Assembly (NCBI GenBank): GCA_036392615.1 | Contig: DASVXQ010000058.1 | Location: 7,748 to 71,747, forward strand | Source: DASVXQ01 sp036392615 | GTDB lineage: Bacteria; Actinomycetota; CALGFH01 | Reading direction: 5' to 3' | Length of the DNA stretch: 64,000 nucleotides | Part shown: one piece after another, positions 24,302 to 32,082 of the stretch | Layout of the letters: each line of letters begins with the position of its first letter | Numbering within the stretch: position 1 is the stretch's first letter | The notes under the pieces: model-generated | What the model was told of the DNA's origin: nothing | The model's input: the letters and a program-made list of their open reading frames with translations, nothing else | Database searches by the model: none | Position numbers and translations under genes: made by a program

Positions 24302-24751
24302 TTGGAGGAACCGACGCTGGCCCGGAGAACGGGTCCCGCGGCGCACCTGCTCCTGCCGTGCAGGAGCGAGTCGGTGCACACCGTGCGGGCGCTGCTCCAT
24401 CGCGACCTGGAACGCTGGCAGGTGTCCGAGGAGATCGCCGACGCCGTGCAGCTCGCGATCGCCGAGGCGGTCACCAACGCGGTGGTGAACGGGTCGTGGG
24501 GGCAGCGTGAACCGGTGCTGATGGTGCGGTGGTCCCTGGTGGACGGGCTGTTCACCTTCTCGGTGCAGGACCGCGGGCCGGGACTCGACAACTCCCGCCT
24601 GGCGATGTCGCGCCGCGCCCATCCCTCCCAGCACCGGGGCCGCGGGCTCTACGTCATGCAGGCCGTGATGGATCGCGTGGTGGTCGATTCCAGCCTGACC
24701 GGCACACGCATCCTGCTCGAGAAGACGCTGGAAGCGCCCGCGGCCGGCTGA
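24302..24751 (+). CDS. RsbW/SpoIIAB-like serine kinase (anti-sigma factor type)
   Basis: 149 residues from a TTG start at 24302 with GGGGGAG 7 nt upstream. GHKL ATPase motifs are present: N-box LAIAEAVTNAVVNGS, G1 DRGPGLD, G2 GRGLYVMQAVMD. Such stand-alone kinases bind and phosphorylate anti-anti-sigma factors or sequester sigma factors. No SpoIIAA/RsbV or SigB-type gene lies in this window, so the partner is unknown. The start is judged by ribosome site alone; a downstream GTG is possible. Confidence 0.8.
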   Translation: MEEPTLARRTGPAAHLLLPCRSESVHTVRALLHRDLERWQVSEEIADAVQLAIAEAVTNAVVNGSWGQREPVLMVRWSLVDGLFTFSVQDRGPGLDNSRLAMSRRAHPSQHRGRGLYVMQAVMDRVVVDSSLTGTRILLEKTLEAPAAG

Positions 24752-24843
24752 TCAGGGATCGGCGAGCCAACTGCCGGGCCGGCGGCCGCCGCCGCCTCCC
24801 GTCCGGCGGCGACCTCCCAGCTGACCGGCTGCTGGAGCGATCG

Positions 24844-25068
24844 CTACTGGGCTTCGCCCGGCTGCGCGTCCTGCATTGCGGGCCACATCCGCAGCTCTTC
24901 CGCGAGCGCCCGGATCTCGTTGTCCGGGTAACGGCGGTGGCCTCCAAGGGTCCGCAGGAAGGGCAGCTTGCCTTCCTGGGCCCAGCGGGAGACTGTCTTC
25001 GGAGACACGTGAAGTAGGCCGGCTACCTCGGAGGTTCGGAGATAGGTCGGCCGACTCGTGCGGCTCAT
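24844..25068 (-). CDS. bldC: BldC-like MerR-type HTH regulator
   Basis: 74 residues (MSRTSRPTYLRTSEVAGLLHVS, PKTVSRWAQEGKLPFLRTLGGHRRY). This is the stand-alone MerR-like winged HTH without effector domain found in BldC, a developmental repressor of Actinobacteria that binds DNA direct repeats cooperatively. I chose the ATG at 25068 as the family-typical start; the frame continues upstream through the operator-like palindromes. Two tandem palindromes with a GTCCC/GGGAC half-site lie 26-62 bp upstream. Confidence 0.85.
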   Translation of the reverse strand: MSRTSRPTYLRTSEVAGLLHVSPKTVSRWAQEGKLPFLRTLGGHRRYPDNEIRALAEELRMWPAMQDAQPGEAQ

Positions 25069-25093
25069 TGGTCGACACCCCTTCGGCGGTTGC

Positions 25094-25130
25094 GTCCCGG
25101 CACGGGACTGCTGTTGTCCCAATAGGGACA
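25094..25130. promoter_or_regulatory. Two phased GTCCC...GGGAC palindromes upstream of bldC
   Basis: GTCCC-GGCAC-GGGAC (25094-25108) and TGTCCC-AATA-GGGACA (25115-25130) share half-sites. Their centres are about 21.5 bp apart, two helical turns. They lie in the bldC promoter/leader; on the bldC strand a TAGTGT -10-like hexamer (25128-25133) overlaps the distal palindrome. I infer an operator for BldC itself or another dimeric regulator. Confidence 0.55.
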
Positions 25131-25388
25131 CTATCCGCTTCCAGCAAAATTGCAGAATAAGTGGTTCTACCTAGGAAACCTCGAACCAGCCGTATGCCCC
25201 AGTGCTCACGATTCATCGGTTTCCGCAGGCCAGAGCAAGCAATTCAGAACGACGCGCACGGAAGCGAACGATCCGGGTGCATTACGAAATAGTGCTGAGA
25301 GAGGAAGTTCGGCCAGACGGAGCCGTCCGACCGCGCCGCGTTCCGGGGCGCGGGTACCCTTCCTGAGCCGAGAGGAGGGCCGCCACCC

Positions 25389-26207
25389 ATGACCTGCTTC
25401 ACCTGCCGGACCTGCGCCGTCCAGTACGCCGACAGTCCGCAACCCCCCGAGCGCTGCCCGATCTGCGAGGACGAGCGCCAGTACGTCGGCTGGCAGGGCC
25501 AGCGTTGGACCACCATCGAGGAGCTCGCCGCCGAAGGGCTCCAGTCCGAGGTGCGCGAGCTGGAGCCGGGGCTCACCGGCATCGGCACGACCCCGTCGCT
25601 GGCGATCGGCCAGCGGGCGCTGCTGGTCCAGACCGACGGCGGCAACGTGCTGTGGGACTGCCCCGGCTTCCTCGACGACGCGGCCATCCAGCGGGTCCGC
25701 GAGCTCGGCGGGCTGGCCGGCATCTCCGCCTCGCACCCGCACTTCTACGGCTGCATGGTCGAGTGGAGCCACGCCTTCGACGCCCCGGTCTGGGTGCCGC
25801 GCGCGGACGAGCGCTGGCTCATGCGCCCCGACCCGAACGTGCGCCTCTGGGAGGGACGCCAGGAGATCGTCCCGGGCGTCGCCCTCGTCCAGTGCGGTGG
25901 CCATTTCGAGGGCTCCGCGGTGCTGCACTGGGCCGGCGGCGCGGAGGGCCGCGGTGCGCTGCTGGTCGGCGACACCGTCACCGTGGTCAACGACCGGCGC
26001 TTCGTCTCCTTCATGCGCAGCTACCCCAACCTCATCCCGCTGCCCGCCGCCGAGGTGGACCGGATCGCCCGGACCCTGGAGCCGCTCGAGTTCGACCGCA
26101 TCTACGGCGGCTGGTGGGACCGGGACGTGCGCCAGGGCGCCCACGACGCCGTGCGCGCCTCGGCCCGCCGCTACATCGCCTGGGTCGAGCGCATGCAGAG
26201 CCCGTAG
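25389..26207 (+). CDS. Metallo-beta-lactamase-fold hydrolase with N-terminal zinc ribbon
   Basis: 272 residues. The N-terminus has two Cys pairs (CFTCRTCAVQYADS ... RCPICEDER), a rubredoxin-like zinc ribbon. The remainder matches MBL-fold proteins: LLVQTDGGNVLWDCPGF, GISASHPHFYGCMVEW (H-x-H-like motif: SHPHFYG), QCGGHFEGSAVLHW and LLVGDTVTVV. GGAGGG is found about 10 nt before the ATG. The substrate is unknown. It is convergent with the metallophosphoesterase gene, 5 bp apart. Confidence 0.8.
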   Translation: MTCFTCRTCAVQYADSPQPPERCPICEDERQYVGWQGQRWTTIEELAAEGLQSEVRELEPGLTGIGTTPSLAIGQRALLVQTDGGNVLWDCPGFLDDAAIQRVRELGGLAGISASHPHFYGCMVEWSHAFDAPVWVPRADERWLMRPDPNVRLWEGRQEIVPGVALVQCGGHFEGSAVLHWAGGAEGRGALLVGDTVTVVNDRRFVSFMRSYPNLIPLPAAEVDRIARTLEPLEFDRIYGGWWDRDVRQGAHDAVRASARRYIAWVERMQSP

Positions 26208-26214
26208 CGGGCTC
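26198..26214. terminator. Bidirectional hairpin spanning two convergent stop codons
   Basis: GAGCCCG-TAG-CGGGCTC: a perfect 7-bp stem with the MBL-gene stop codon in the loop, its right arm running into the stop of the opposite gene. The compact layout fits a shared terminator. Confidence 0.55.
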
Positions 26215-26710
26215 AGCCCCGCTCGACCGGGTCGATCCGGGCCTCGACCAGCTCGCCGTGCTCGATCCGGAGCAGTCCCGTGGTCCCGCTCGGCTGGCGC
26301 CGCCGGTCGGTGGGGGAGCCGGGGTTGAAGATCCGCAGGCCGTCGCCTGTCGAGTCGAGCGGGATGTGCGAGTGGCCGAAGACCACCAGATCCGCCTCGG
26401 GGAAGCGGCGCCGCATCCGCCGCGAGCGCCCCGCGGCCGGACCGGCGTCGTGGATCATGGCCACGCGCAGGCCGTCAAGGTCCAGCTGGAGCGTGTCCGG
26501 CGCGCCCCACTCGGCGACGTCGGCGGTGTCGTTGTTGCCGAGCACCACCCGGACCGGCGCGAAGGCGCCCAGCTCGTCGAGCACGAAGGCGCGGCAGACG
26601 TCGCCCGCGTGCAGGATCAGGTCCACGCCCTCCAGGCGCCTGGCCACCGCCGGGGGACAGCGCTTCCAGAAGCGCGGGGCGTGGGTGTCGGACAGCACCG
26701 CGACGCGCAT
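26213..26710 (-). CDS. YfcE-type metallophosphoesterase
   Basis: 165 residues with the full calcineurin-like metal-binding set: MRVAVLSDTHAPR (D-x-H), LILHAGDVC (G-D), VVLGNNDT (G-N-x-D), MIHDAG, VVFGHSHIPL (G-H-x-H) and IFNPGSPTDRR. The YfcE/MJ0936 family are phosphodiesterases of unknown natural substrate. The haloalkane-dehalogenase-like gene ends 11 bp upstream on the same strand, suggesting an operon. Confidence 0.88.
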   Translation of the reverse strand: MRVAVLSDTHAPRFWKRCPPAVARRLEGVDLILHAGDVCRAFVLDELGAFAPVRVVLGNNDTADVAEWGAPDTLQLDLDGLRVAMIHDAGPAAGRSRRMRRRFPEADLVVFGHSHIPLDSTGDGLRIFNPGSPTDRRRQPSGTTGLLRIEHGELVEARIDPVERG

Positions 26711-26721
26711 CCGCCCATGAT

Positions 26722-27609
26722 TCAGGACCGCTGCTCGTCGAGCCAGCGCGCGATGATCGCGCCGACCTCCGGGCCCGCGTCCTCCTGGAGATAGTGACCG
26801 GCGTTCCCGATCGGTCGCGGTGCCGGCCAGTCCAGCGCCTGGGCGAGCGCCTCGCCCGCCGCCAGGGGCAGCGCGCGGTCCTCTTGCCCCCAAAGCAGCA
26901 GCACCGGCCGCCGGTCGTCGACCAGCGCCGCGAAGGTCCGCCCGCCGGCGGCGGCTCCCGGGGCATCCGGCGTCAACGGGATCAGCCTGGGGAAGACCTT
27001 CGCGCCCGCCTTCGCCTCCCGCTCCGGGAACGGCGCCTCGTAGGCCGCCACCACCTCGTCGCCCGGGTCGCGCGCGCAGCCCCGGCGCACCAGGAAGCCG
27101 ATCGGCAGGTCGTCGCTGCGGGCCACGAAGTCGGCGAACCGGTGCCAGGCCTCGCTCATCGTCTGGTGGCCGGTGAACACGCCGGTGTCCATCGCCACCA
27201 TCCGCGCGACCCGGTCCGGGTGCTCCACGGCCACCCGCAGCCCGATCGGCCCGCCCCAGTCGTGCAGCACCAGGGTCACGTCACGAAGGTCGAGGTCCTC
27301 CAGCAGCGAGGCGATCCCCTCGGTGTGCCGGTCGTAGCTGTACCAGCGCGGGTCGGTCGGCTTGTCGGACCGCCCGAACCCCACGAGGTCGGGCGCAACG
27401 CAGCGGAACCCCGCGTCCCGCACCGGCGGGATCACCTTGCGCCACAGGAACGACCAGGTCGGCTCCCCGTGCAGGAAGACGACCGGTGCGCCCTCGCCGG
27501 TCTCGACGTGCGCCAGCCGTAGCCCGCCGACCTCGCGATACCTCGGCGCGTAGCCGAACTCCGGGAGCTCCTCGAACCGCTCCTCCGGCGTCCGATAGGT
27601 CGAGGTCAT
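26722..27609 (-). CDS. Haloalkane dehalogenase-like alpha/beta hydrolase
   Basis: 295 residues. HGEPTWSFLWRKVIPP carries the oxyanion/halide-binding region; LVLHDWGGPIGLRVA has the nucleophilic Asp (D-W-G-G); LLLWGQEDRALP and GNAGHYLQED supply the acid region and the catalytic His. These match haloalkane dehalogenases (DhmA/DhlA-like) better than epoxide hydrolases. The ATG at 27609 has GGGAGGAG just upstream. It is probably co-transcribed with the downstream metallophosphoesterase. Confidence 0.85.
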   Translation of the reverse strand: MTSTYRTPEERFEELPEFGYAPRYREVGGLRLAHVETGEGAPVVFLHGEPTWSFLWRKVIPPVRDAGFRCVAPDLVGFGRSDKPTDPRWYSYDRHTEGIASLLEDLDLRDVTLVLHDWGGPIGLRVAVEHPDRVARMVAMDTGVFTGHQTMSEAWHRFADFVARSDDLPIGFLVRRGCARDPGDEVVAAYEAPFPEREAKAGAKVFPRLIPLTPDAPGAAAGGRTFAALVDDRRPVLLLWGQEDRALPLAAGEALAQALDWPAPRPIGNAGHYLQEDAGPEVGAIIARWLDEQRS

Positions 27610-27657
27610 CGGCTCCTCCCTGTTGCGCGGTCGTCTCCCTGCGCGAATGCGGCATTC

Positions 27658-27680
27658 CAATAGGGTTGACTGCAATAGGG
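27658..27680. promoter_or_regulatory. Direct repeat CAATAGGG x2 upstream of the dehalogenase gene
   Basis: CAATAGGG at 27658-27665 and 27673-27680, 15 bp apart. The same octamer occurs inside the distal palindrome upstream of bldC (25120-25127). It may be a binding site for a shared regulator, possibly BldC. Confidence 0.35.
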
Positions 27681-27861
27681 AACAATCTACCCTTGTCCTA
27701 CGCGGTCACGCGTTTCTCCAGGGCATCGGCAGAGGCGAATTCAACGCGGGCGGCAAATAACCTGGCTGCAGTGGCGAGCCGGCGGTCCCCGACTGACGAC
27801 TGCGGGGCGTCGTCGCACGGGGACCGCCGGTATTCCCGCCACCGGGCGTCCCTCTGCTTCC

Positions 27862-28005
27862 TCAGGAACGCCGGTCCTTCGTGTCGCCAGTCCAGATGCT
27901 GGTGATCCAACGCACCTCGATGGCGACCATCCCAAGCAGGCCGAGGAGCAGGAGAAGCAACAGCAAGGCTCCGATGGTGATCAGCAGCGTCTCGAGCGCG
28001 CGCAT
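27862..28005 (-). CDS. Small single-pass membrane protein
   Basis: 47 residues (MRALETLLITIGALLLLLLL, then LGLLGMVAIEVRWITSIWTG and a charged end DTKDRRS). There is one clear membrane helix. GGGGAG lies about 9 nt before the ATG at 28005. No family is known to me. It resembles the other small membrane protein at 22137-22289 in size only. Confidence 0.5.
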   Translation of the reverse strand: MRALETLLITIGALLLLLLLLGLLGMVAIEVRWITSIWTGDTKDRRS

Positions 28006-28240
28006 CGTGCTCGTCTCCCCTCTGTCGAGAGGCCGTCGCTGGAACCGGTCAAGCGGCCCGGGTCGCTACAGCTTGGGCGCTGCGGGCTCAAGGCTTGCTC
28101 AGCCAGCCGATCGGAGCTGCTGCGCGTCTGGTCGCGGTCCCGCCTCCCAGCCGATCTCGTCGGGATGGCGAGCCATCAGGCTGTCAACGCATTCGCAGAG
28201 CTTCTGCTACTTGGACCATTATCCGGATATCATCACGGAT

Positions 28241-28413
28241 GCGCAAGTTGCATTTCAAGAATCTCGTATAGACCTTTGCTTAATCGAACTTGCAGACCGG
28301 TCTTCGCGCATCGGGCCTCGCGATCCGGGAATCCCGCCATGGTGCTCCAGTCATCCGCAACTGCCGGATCTGATGGAAGTGCGGTCAATCGGAGAGTGCA
28401 GCAACTTGCGGAC
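28241..28413. promoter_or_regulatory. Three AACTTGC-type sites upstream of the Scr1/XRE gene
   Basis: AACTTGCAGAC (28287-28297) and AACTTGCGGAC (28403-28413) are direct repeats. An inverted copy (GCGCAAGTT, 28241-28249) lies further upstream. They are in a relatively AT-rich intergenic stretch (28006-28468) that otherwise contains no convincing gene. The last site is 56 bp before the XRE GTG. The likely ligand is the XRE protein itself. Confidence 0.5.
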
Positions 28414-28468
28414 TGCGAGATGCTCTGATTGACTGCGCCCGGTATGTCAGAAGAGGGAGGTGGGCGCC

Positions 28469-29314
28469 GTGGCCGGCCCCAGCCCTACCGTACGCCGACG
28501 CCGCCTCGCAGCCGAGCTGCGAGGGCTCCGGGAGGCAAAGGGCCTGACGATCGAGCAGGTAGCTCAGCTGATGGAGGTCTCGAGCTCAAAGATCTCCCGG
28601 ATCGAGACGGCACAGGTGAGCACGCGGCTGCGCGACGTCAGGGATCTGCTGGACATCTACGAGGTCCAGGATGACCGACGGGATACGTTGCTCAAGATCG
28701 CTCGTGACGCGCGCCAACGCACCTGGCTCGACGCCTTTTCTGATCTGCCGTTCGCCGCAGCCGCCGACATGGAGGGCGCAGCGTCCTCCATGCGGCTCTA
28801 TTCAGCATTGGTCATACCGGGTCTCCTCCAGACGCCTGACTATGCGAGGGCCGTCATTCGCGCGATCCGCGTCGACTCGGCGCAGGACGTGATCGACCGC
28901 ATGGTGGAGCTGCGGAGGAGTCGACAGTCGATCCTCGAGCGCGAGGACTCTCCTGCCATCTGGGTGGTACTTGACGAGGCGGTGCTCAGACGGCTCGTCG
29001 GCGGACCGGAGGTTCAACGGGCGCAACTGCACCGGCTGGTCGAGGTGACCCACCTCCCGCGGGTCACGCTCCAAGTCCTTCCGTTCACGGCCGGTGCCCA
29101 CGCCGGTCTCGACGGAGAATTCACCATTATCGGCTTCCAGGAGGATGCCGATCAGGATGTCGTGTACATCGAGAACACCACGAGTGAGCTCTACCTCGAG
29201 AGTACCGCCGAGATCCGGCAGTACTCGAAGTTGTTCGACCACCTCAGAGCGAAGGCAATCGACCCCGCACACTCAGCGGACTTCTTTGCCAGGGTGGCCA
29301 AGGAGTTGTCATAG
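28469..29314 (+). CDS. Scr1-family XRE transcriptional regulator (HTH + DUF5753)
   Basis: 281 residues from the GTG at 28469 (GAGGGAGG 8 nt upstream; a GTG at 28460 is the alternative). The N-terminal Xre HTH reads LRGLREAKGLTIEQVAQLMEVSSSKISRIE. The DUF5753 part contains LYSALVIPGLLQTPDYARAVI, VVLDEAVLRRLVGG and VTLQVLPFTAGAHAGLDGEFTII. In Actinobacteria these regulators are paired with a DUF397 protein, here 22 bp downstream. The pair has been proposed to act like a regulatory or toxin-antitoxin-like module in development; the exact role differs by species. Confidence 0.9.
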   Translation: MAGPSPTVRRRRLAAELRGLREAKGLTIEQVAQLMEVSSSKISRIETAQVSTRLRDVRDLLDIYEVQDDRRDTLLKIARDARQRTWLDAFSDLPFAAAADMEGAASSMRLYSALVIPGLLQTPDYARAVIRAIRVDSAQDVIDRMVELRRSRQSILEREDSPAIWVVLDEAVLRRLVGGPEVQRAQLHRLVEVTHLPRVTLQVLPFTAGAHAGLDGEFTIIGFQEDADQDVVYIENTTSELYLESTAEIRQYSKLFDHLRAKAIDPAHSADFFARVAKELS

Positions 29315-29336
29315 CTCTTACCGGAAAGGGACGGCC

Positions 29337-29543
29337 GTGGACCTGTCAACGATGACATGGCGCAAGAGCACGTACAGCAACATGAACGGCTGTATCGAGG
29401 TGGCGTTTGCTGACGGGCGCATCGCTGTGCGGGACTCGAAAGATCGGCAGGGGCCCGTCCTGATCTTCGAACCGCACGAGTGGGAAGCGTTCTTGGGTGG
29501 GGTGCGGGACGGGGAGTTCGATCTCGAGACGGGCTTTCACTAG
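29337..29543 (+). CDS. DUF397 protein
   Basis: 68 residues (MTWRKSTYSNMNGCIEVAF, IAVRDSKDRQGPVLIFEPHEW). This is the classic DUF397 signature W-RKS-YS-N-G-CVEVA and VRDSKD, ending with a W/F-rich helix (AFLGGVRDGEF). The GTG at 29337 is preceded by AAAGGGA; an ATG at 29355 is possible. It is the partner of the adjacent Scr1 regulator, probably as antagonist or co-factor, and is followed by a strong terminator. Confidence 0.9.
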   Translation: MDLSTMTWRKSTYSNMNGCIEVAFADGRIAVRDSKDRQGPVLIFEPHEWEAFLGGVRDGEFDLETGFH

Positions 29544-29565
29544 CCGGGTAGCCACAAGACGCTGA

Positions 29566-29600
29566 AGCGGCCGGCCGAGCGAGGTGCTCGGCCGGCCGCT
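29566..29600. terminator. Strong bidirectional hairpin between DUF397 and lon
   Basis: Perfect 15-bp arms (AGCGGCCGGCCGAGC / GCTCGGCCGGCCGCT) around a 5-nt loop, between convergent genes. There is no U-tract, but the hairpin is very stable. Confidence 0.8.
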
Positions 29601-29619
29601 GCTGATTGACGGTCGGTTG

Positions 29620-31974
29620 TCAGGCCGCTGCTTCGTCGGGCACCACGGAGGTGGGCTCGGCCGGGGCGAGGGCCCAGGACAGGACCTGGTCGATCTGGTC
29701 GGCGAGGTGGAAGGTCATCTCGTCGCGGACCGACTCGGGGACGTCCTCGAGGTCGCCGCCGTTACGGGCGGGCAGCACGACCTCCTTGAGTCCGGCCCGG
29801 TGGGCGGCGAGCACCTTCTGCTTGACGCCACCGATCGGCAGGACCTTGCCCTGCAGGGTGACCTCACCGGTCATTCCGACCTCGGACCGCACCGGCCTGC
29901 CGGTCAGCAGGCTGACCAGCGCGGTGGTCATGGTGACACCGGCGCTGGGGCCGTCCTTGGGCACCGCGCCCGCGGGCACGTGCAGGTGGACCCGGCGGCC
30001 GTCGACCTGCGACCGCTCGATGCCGAGCTCGTCGGCGTGCGCCCGCACGTAGGACAGGGCGATGCTGGCCGACTCCTTCATGACGTCGCCGAGCTGACCG
30101 GTCAGGGTCAGGCCCGGGTCGCCGTCCATGACGCTGGCCTCGACGAACAGCACGTCGCCGCCGGTGCCGGTGACCGCCAGGCCGGTGGCCACGCCGGGAA
30201 CCGCGGTGCGCTCGGCGGCCTCGAAGAAGAACCGCTGCCTGCCGAGGTAGTCGCGCACGTTCGGGGCGTCGATCACTACCGGAGCCTGCACCTCGTCGCC
30301 GGCGAGCCTGGTCGCGACCTTGCGGAGCAGCCTGCCGAGCTCACGCTCGAGGTTCCGCACGCCCGCCTCGCGGGTGTAGTCGCTCACGATGATCCGCAGC
30401 GCGTCGGTGGTCAGCTCGACCTCGTCGGGCCGCAGGCCGGCCTGCTCGGTCCGCCGGCTGAGCAGGTGGTCGCGCGCGATGGCGACCTTCTCCTCCTCGG
30501 TGTAGCCGTCCAGGCGGACGACCTCCATGCGGTCCAGCAGCGGCTGCGGGATGGTCTCGATGACGTTGGCGGTCGCGATGAACAGCACGTCCGACAGGTC
30601 CAGCTCGATCTCGAGGTAGTGGTCCCGGAACGAGTGGTTCTGCGCCGGGTCGAGCACCTCGAGCAGCGCGGACGACGGGTCGCCGCGCCAGTCCGAGCCG
30701 ACCTTGTCGACCTCGTCCAGCAGGAACACCGGGTTCATGGTCCCGGCCTCCTTGATGGCGCGGACGATCCGGCCGGGCTGGGCGCCAACGTAGGTGCGCC
30801 GGTGCCCGCGGATCTCGGCCTCGTCGCGGATGCCGCCGAGGGCGACCCGCACGAACTCGCGGCCCATGGCCCGTGCGACCGACTCGCCGAGCGAGGTCTT
30901 GCCGACCCCCGGCGGGCCGACCAGCGCGATGATGGTGCCGGCGCTGCGGCCGCTCTTCGGCTCGATGCCGCGGTCGGCGCGCAGCTTGCGCACGGCCAGG
31001 TACTCGATGATGCGGTCCTTGACGTCCTCGAGGCCGGTGTGGTCGGCGTCGAGCACCTCGCGGGCCACGCCGATGTCGAGCCGGTCCTCGGACTTCTTGC
31101 CGAACGGCAGCTCGGTGACGGTGTCGAGCCAGGTGCGGATCCAGCCGTGCTCGGGGTTCTGCTCGGGCGTCCGCTCGAGCCGGTCGATCTCGCGCTCGAC
31201 GGCCTTGCGGGCCTCGTCGGTCAGCGCGGCGCCTTCCAGCTTCTTGCGGTAGCCGGCGATCAGGTCCTCGTCGTCGTCCAGCTCGCCCAGCTCCTTGCGG
31301 ATGGCGGCGAGCTGCTGGCGCAGCAGGAACTCGCGCTGGCTCTTCTCCATGCCCTCGGAGACGTCACGGCGGATGCGGTCCTTGATCTCCTGCTCCGCGA
31401 GGGCGTCGCGGGCCCAGGCCAGGACCTTCTCGAGGCGCTGCTCGACGTCGACGGTCTCCAGCAGCTCGACCTTGCGCTCGAAGCTCAGGTCGGGCGAGTA
31501 GACGGCGGTGTCGGCGAGCTGGCCAGGGTCCTCGACTCCACGCAGGGTCTCGGCGATCTGGCGCGCGCCGCGCGCCTCAAGGATGTTCTCGATGACGGCG
31601 CGGTACTCGCGGGCGAGCTCGCGCGCACGCGGCGTGGGAGGGGGCTCCTCGACCCGTCGCACCGCGACCCAGGTGGCGCTGCCGGTGCCCGCGACGCCGG
31701 TGGAGATCTCGGCGCGGTGCAGGCCGCGGACCACGATCGCCGTCTGGCCGCCGGGCAGCTCGCCGGCGTTCTCGATCTCGGCCACCGTGCCGATTCGGGC
31801 ATAGCCCTCGCCCACCTTGGGGACGAGCAGCAACTGCTGGCCGGCGTCTCTGGCCGCCTGCGTGGCGGCGCGGGACTCAGCCGTCTCGAGGGTTGCCGTC
31901 ACGACCATGCCGGGCAGCACGACACCGCTGGTCAGTGGCAGCAACGGGAGGGTCTCAACGGACAGCTCAGGCAA
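29620..31974 (-). CDS. lon: ATP-dependent protease Lon
   Basis: 784 residues from a TTG at 31974 with GGAG 6 nt upstream; the track frame's further N-terminus is not conserved. The Lon N-domain (ELSVETLPLLPLTSGVVLPGM) is followed by the AAA+ module with Walker A GPPGVGKTS (~residue 352) and Walker B VFLLDEVDK. The protease domain contains the catalytic Ser in PKDGPSAGV (~671) and Lys in GGVKQKVLAA (~714). It degrades misfolded and regulatory proteins in the cytosol. An anti-sigma gene lies upstream on the same strand, 108 bp away. Confidence 0.95.
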   Translation of the reverse strand: MPELSVETLPLLPLTSGVVLPGMVVTATLETAESRAATQAARDAGQQLLLVPKVGEGYARIGTVAEIENAGELPGGQTAIVVRGLHRAEISTGVAGTGSATWVAVRRVEEPPPTPRARELAREYRAVIENILEARGARQIAETLRGVEDPGQLADTAVYSPDLSFERKVELLETVDVEQRLEKVLAWARDALAEQEIKDRIRRDVSEGMEKSQREFLLRQQLAAIRKELGELDDDEDLIAGYRKKLEGAALTDEARKAVEREIDRLERTPEQNPEHGWIRTWLDTVTELPFGKKSEDRLDIGVAREVLDADHTGLEDVKDRIIEYLAVRKLRADRGIEPKSGRSAGTIIALVGPPGVGKTSLGESVARAMGREFVRVALGGIRDEAEIRGHRRTYVGAQPGRIVRAIKEAGTMNPVFLLDEVDKVGSDWRGDPSSALLEVLDPAQNHSFRDHYLEIELDLSDVLFIATANVIETIPQPLLDRMEVVRLDGYTEEEKVAIARDHLLSRRTEQAGLRPDEVELTTDALRIIVSDYTREAGVRNLERELGRLLRKVATRLAGDEVQAPVVIDAPNVRDYLGRQRFFFEAAERTAVPGVATGLAVTGTGGDVLFVEASVMDGDPGLTLTGQLGDVMKESASIALSYVRAHADELGIERSQVDGRRVHLHVPAGAVPKDGPSAGVTMTTALVSLLTGRPVRSEVGMTGEVTLQGKVLPIGGVKQKVLAAHRAGLKEVVLPARNGGDLEDVPESVRDEMTFHLADQIDQVLSWALAPAEPTSVVPDEAAA

Positions 31975-32082
31975 TTCGTTCTCCAGATCAAGTGGGGTTC
32001 GACACCTGGCACAACGCCCGCCTGGCCGGAGCAATTCCCTGTCGGCGTGGAAGGTTGAGGTCGACGACCTTTGGGTTGTCGA

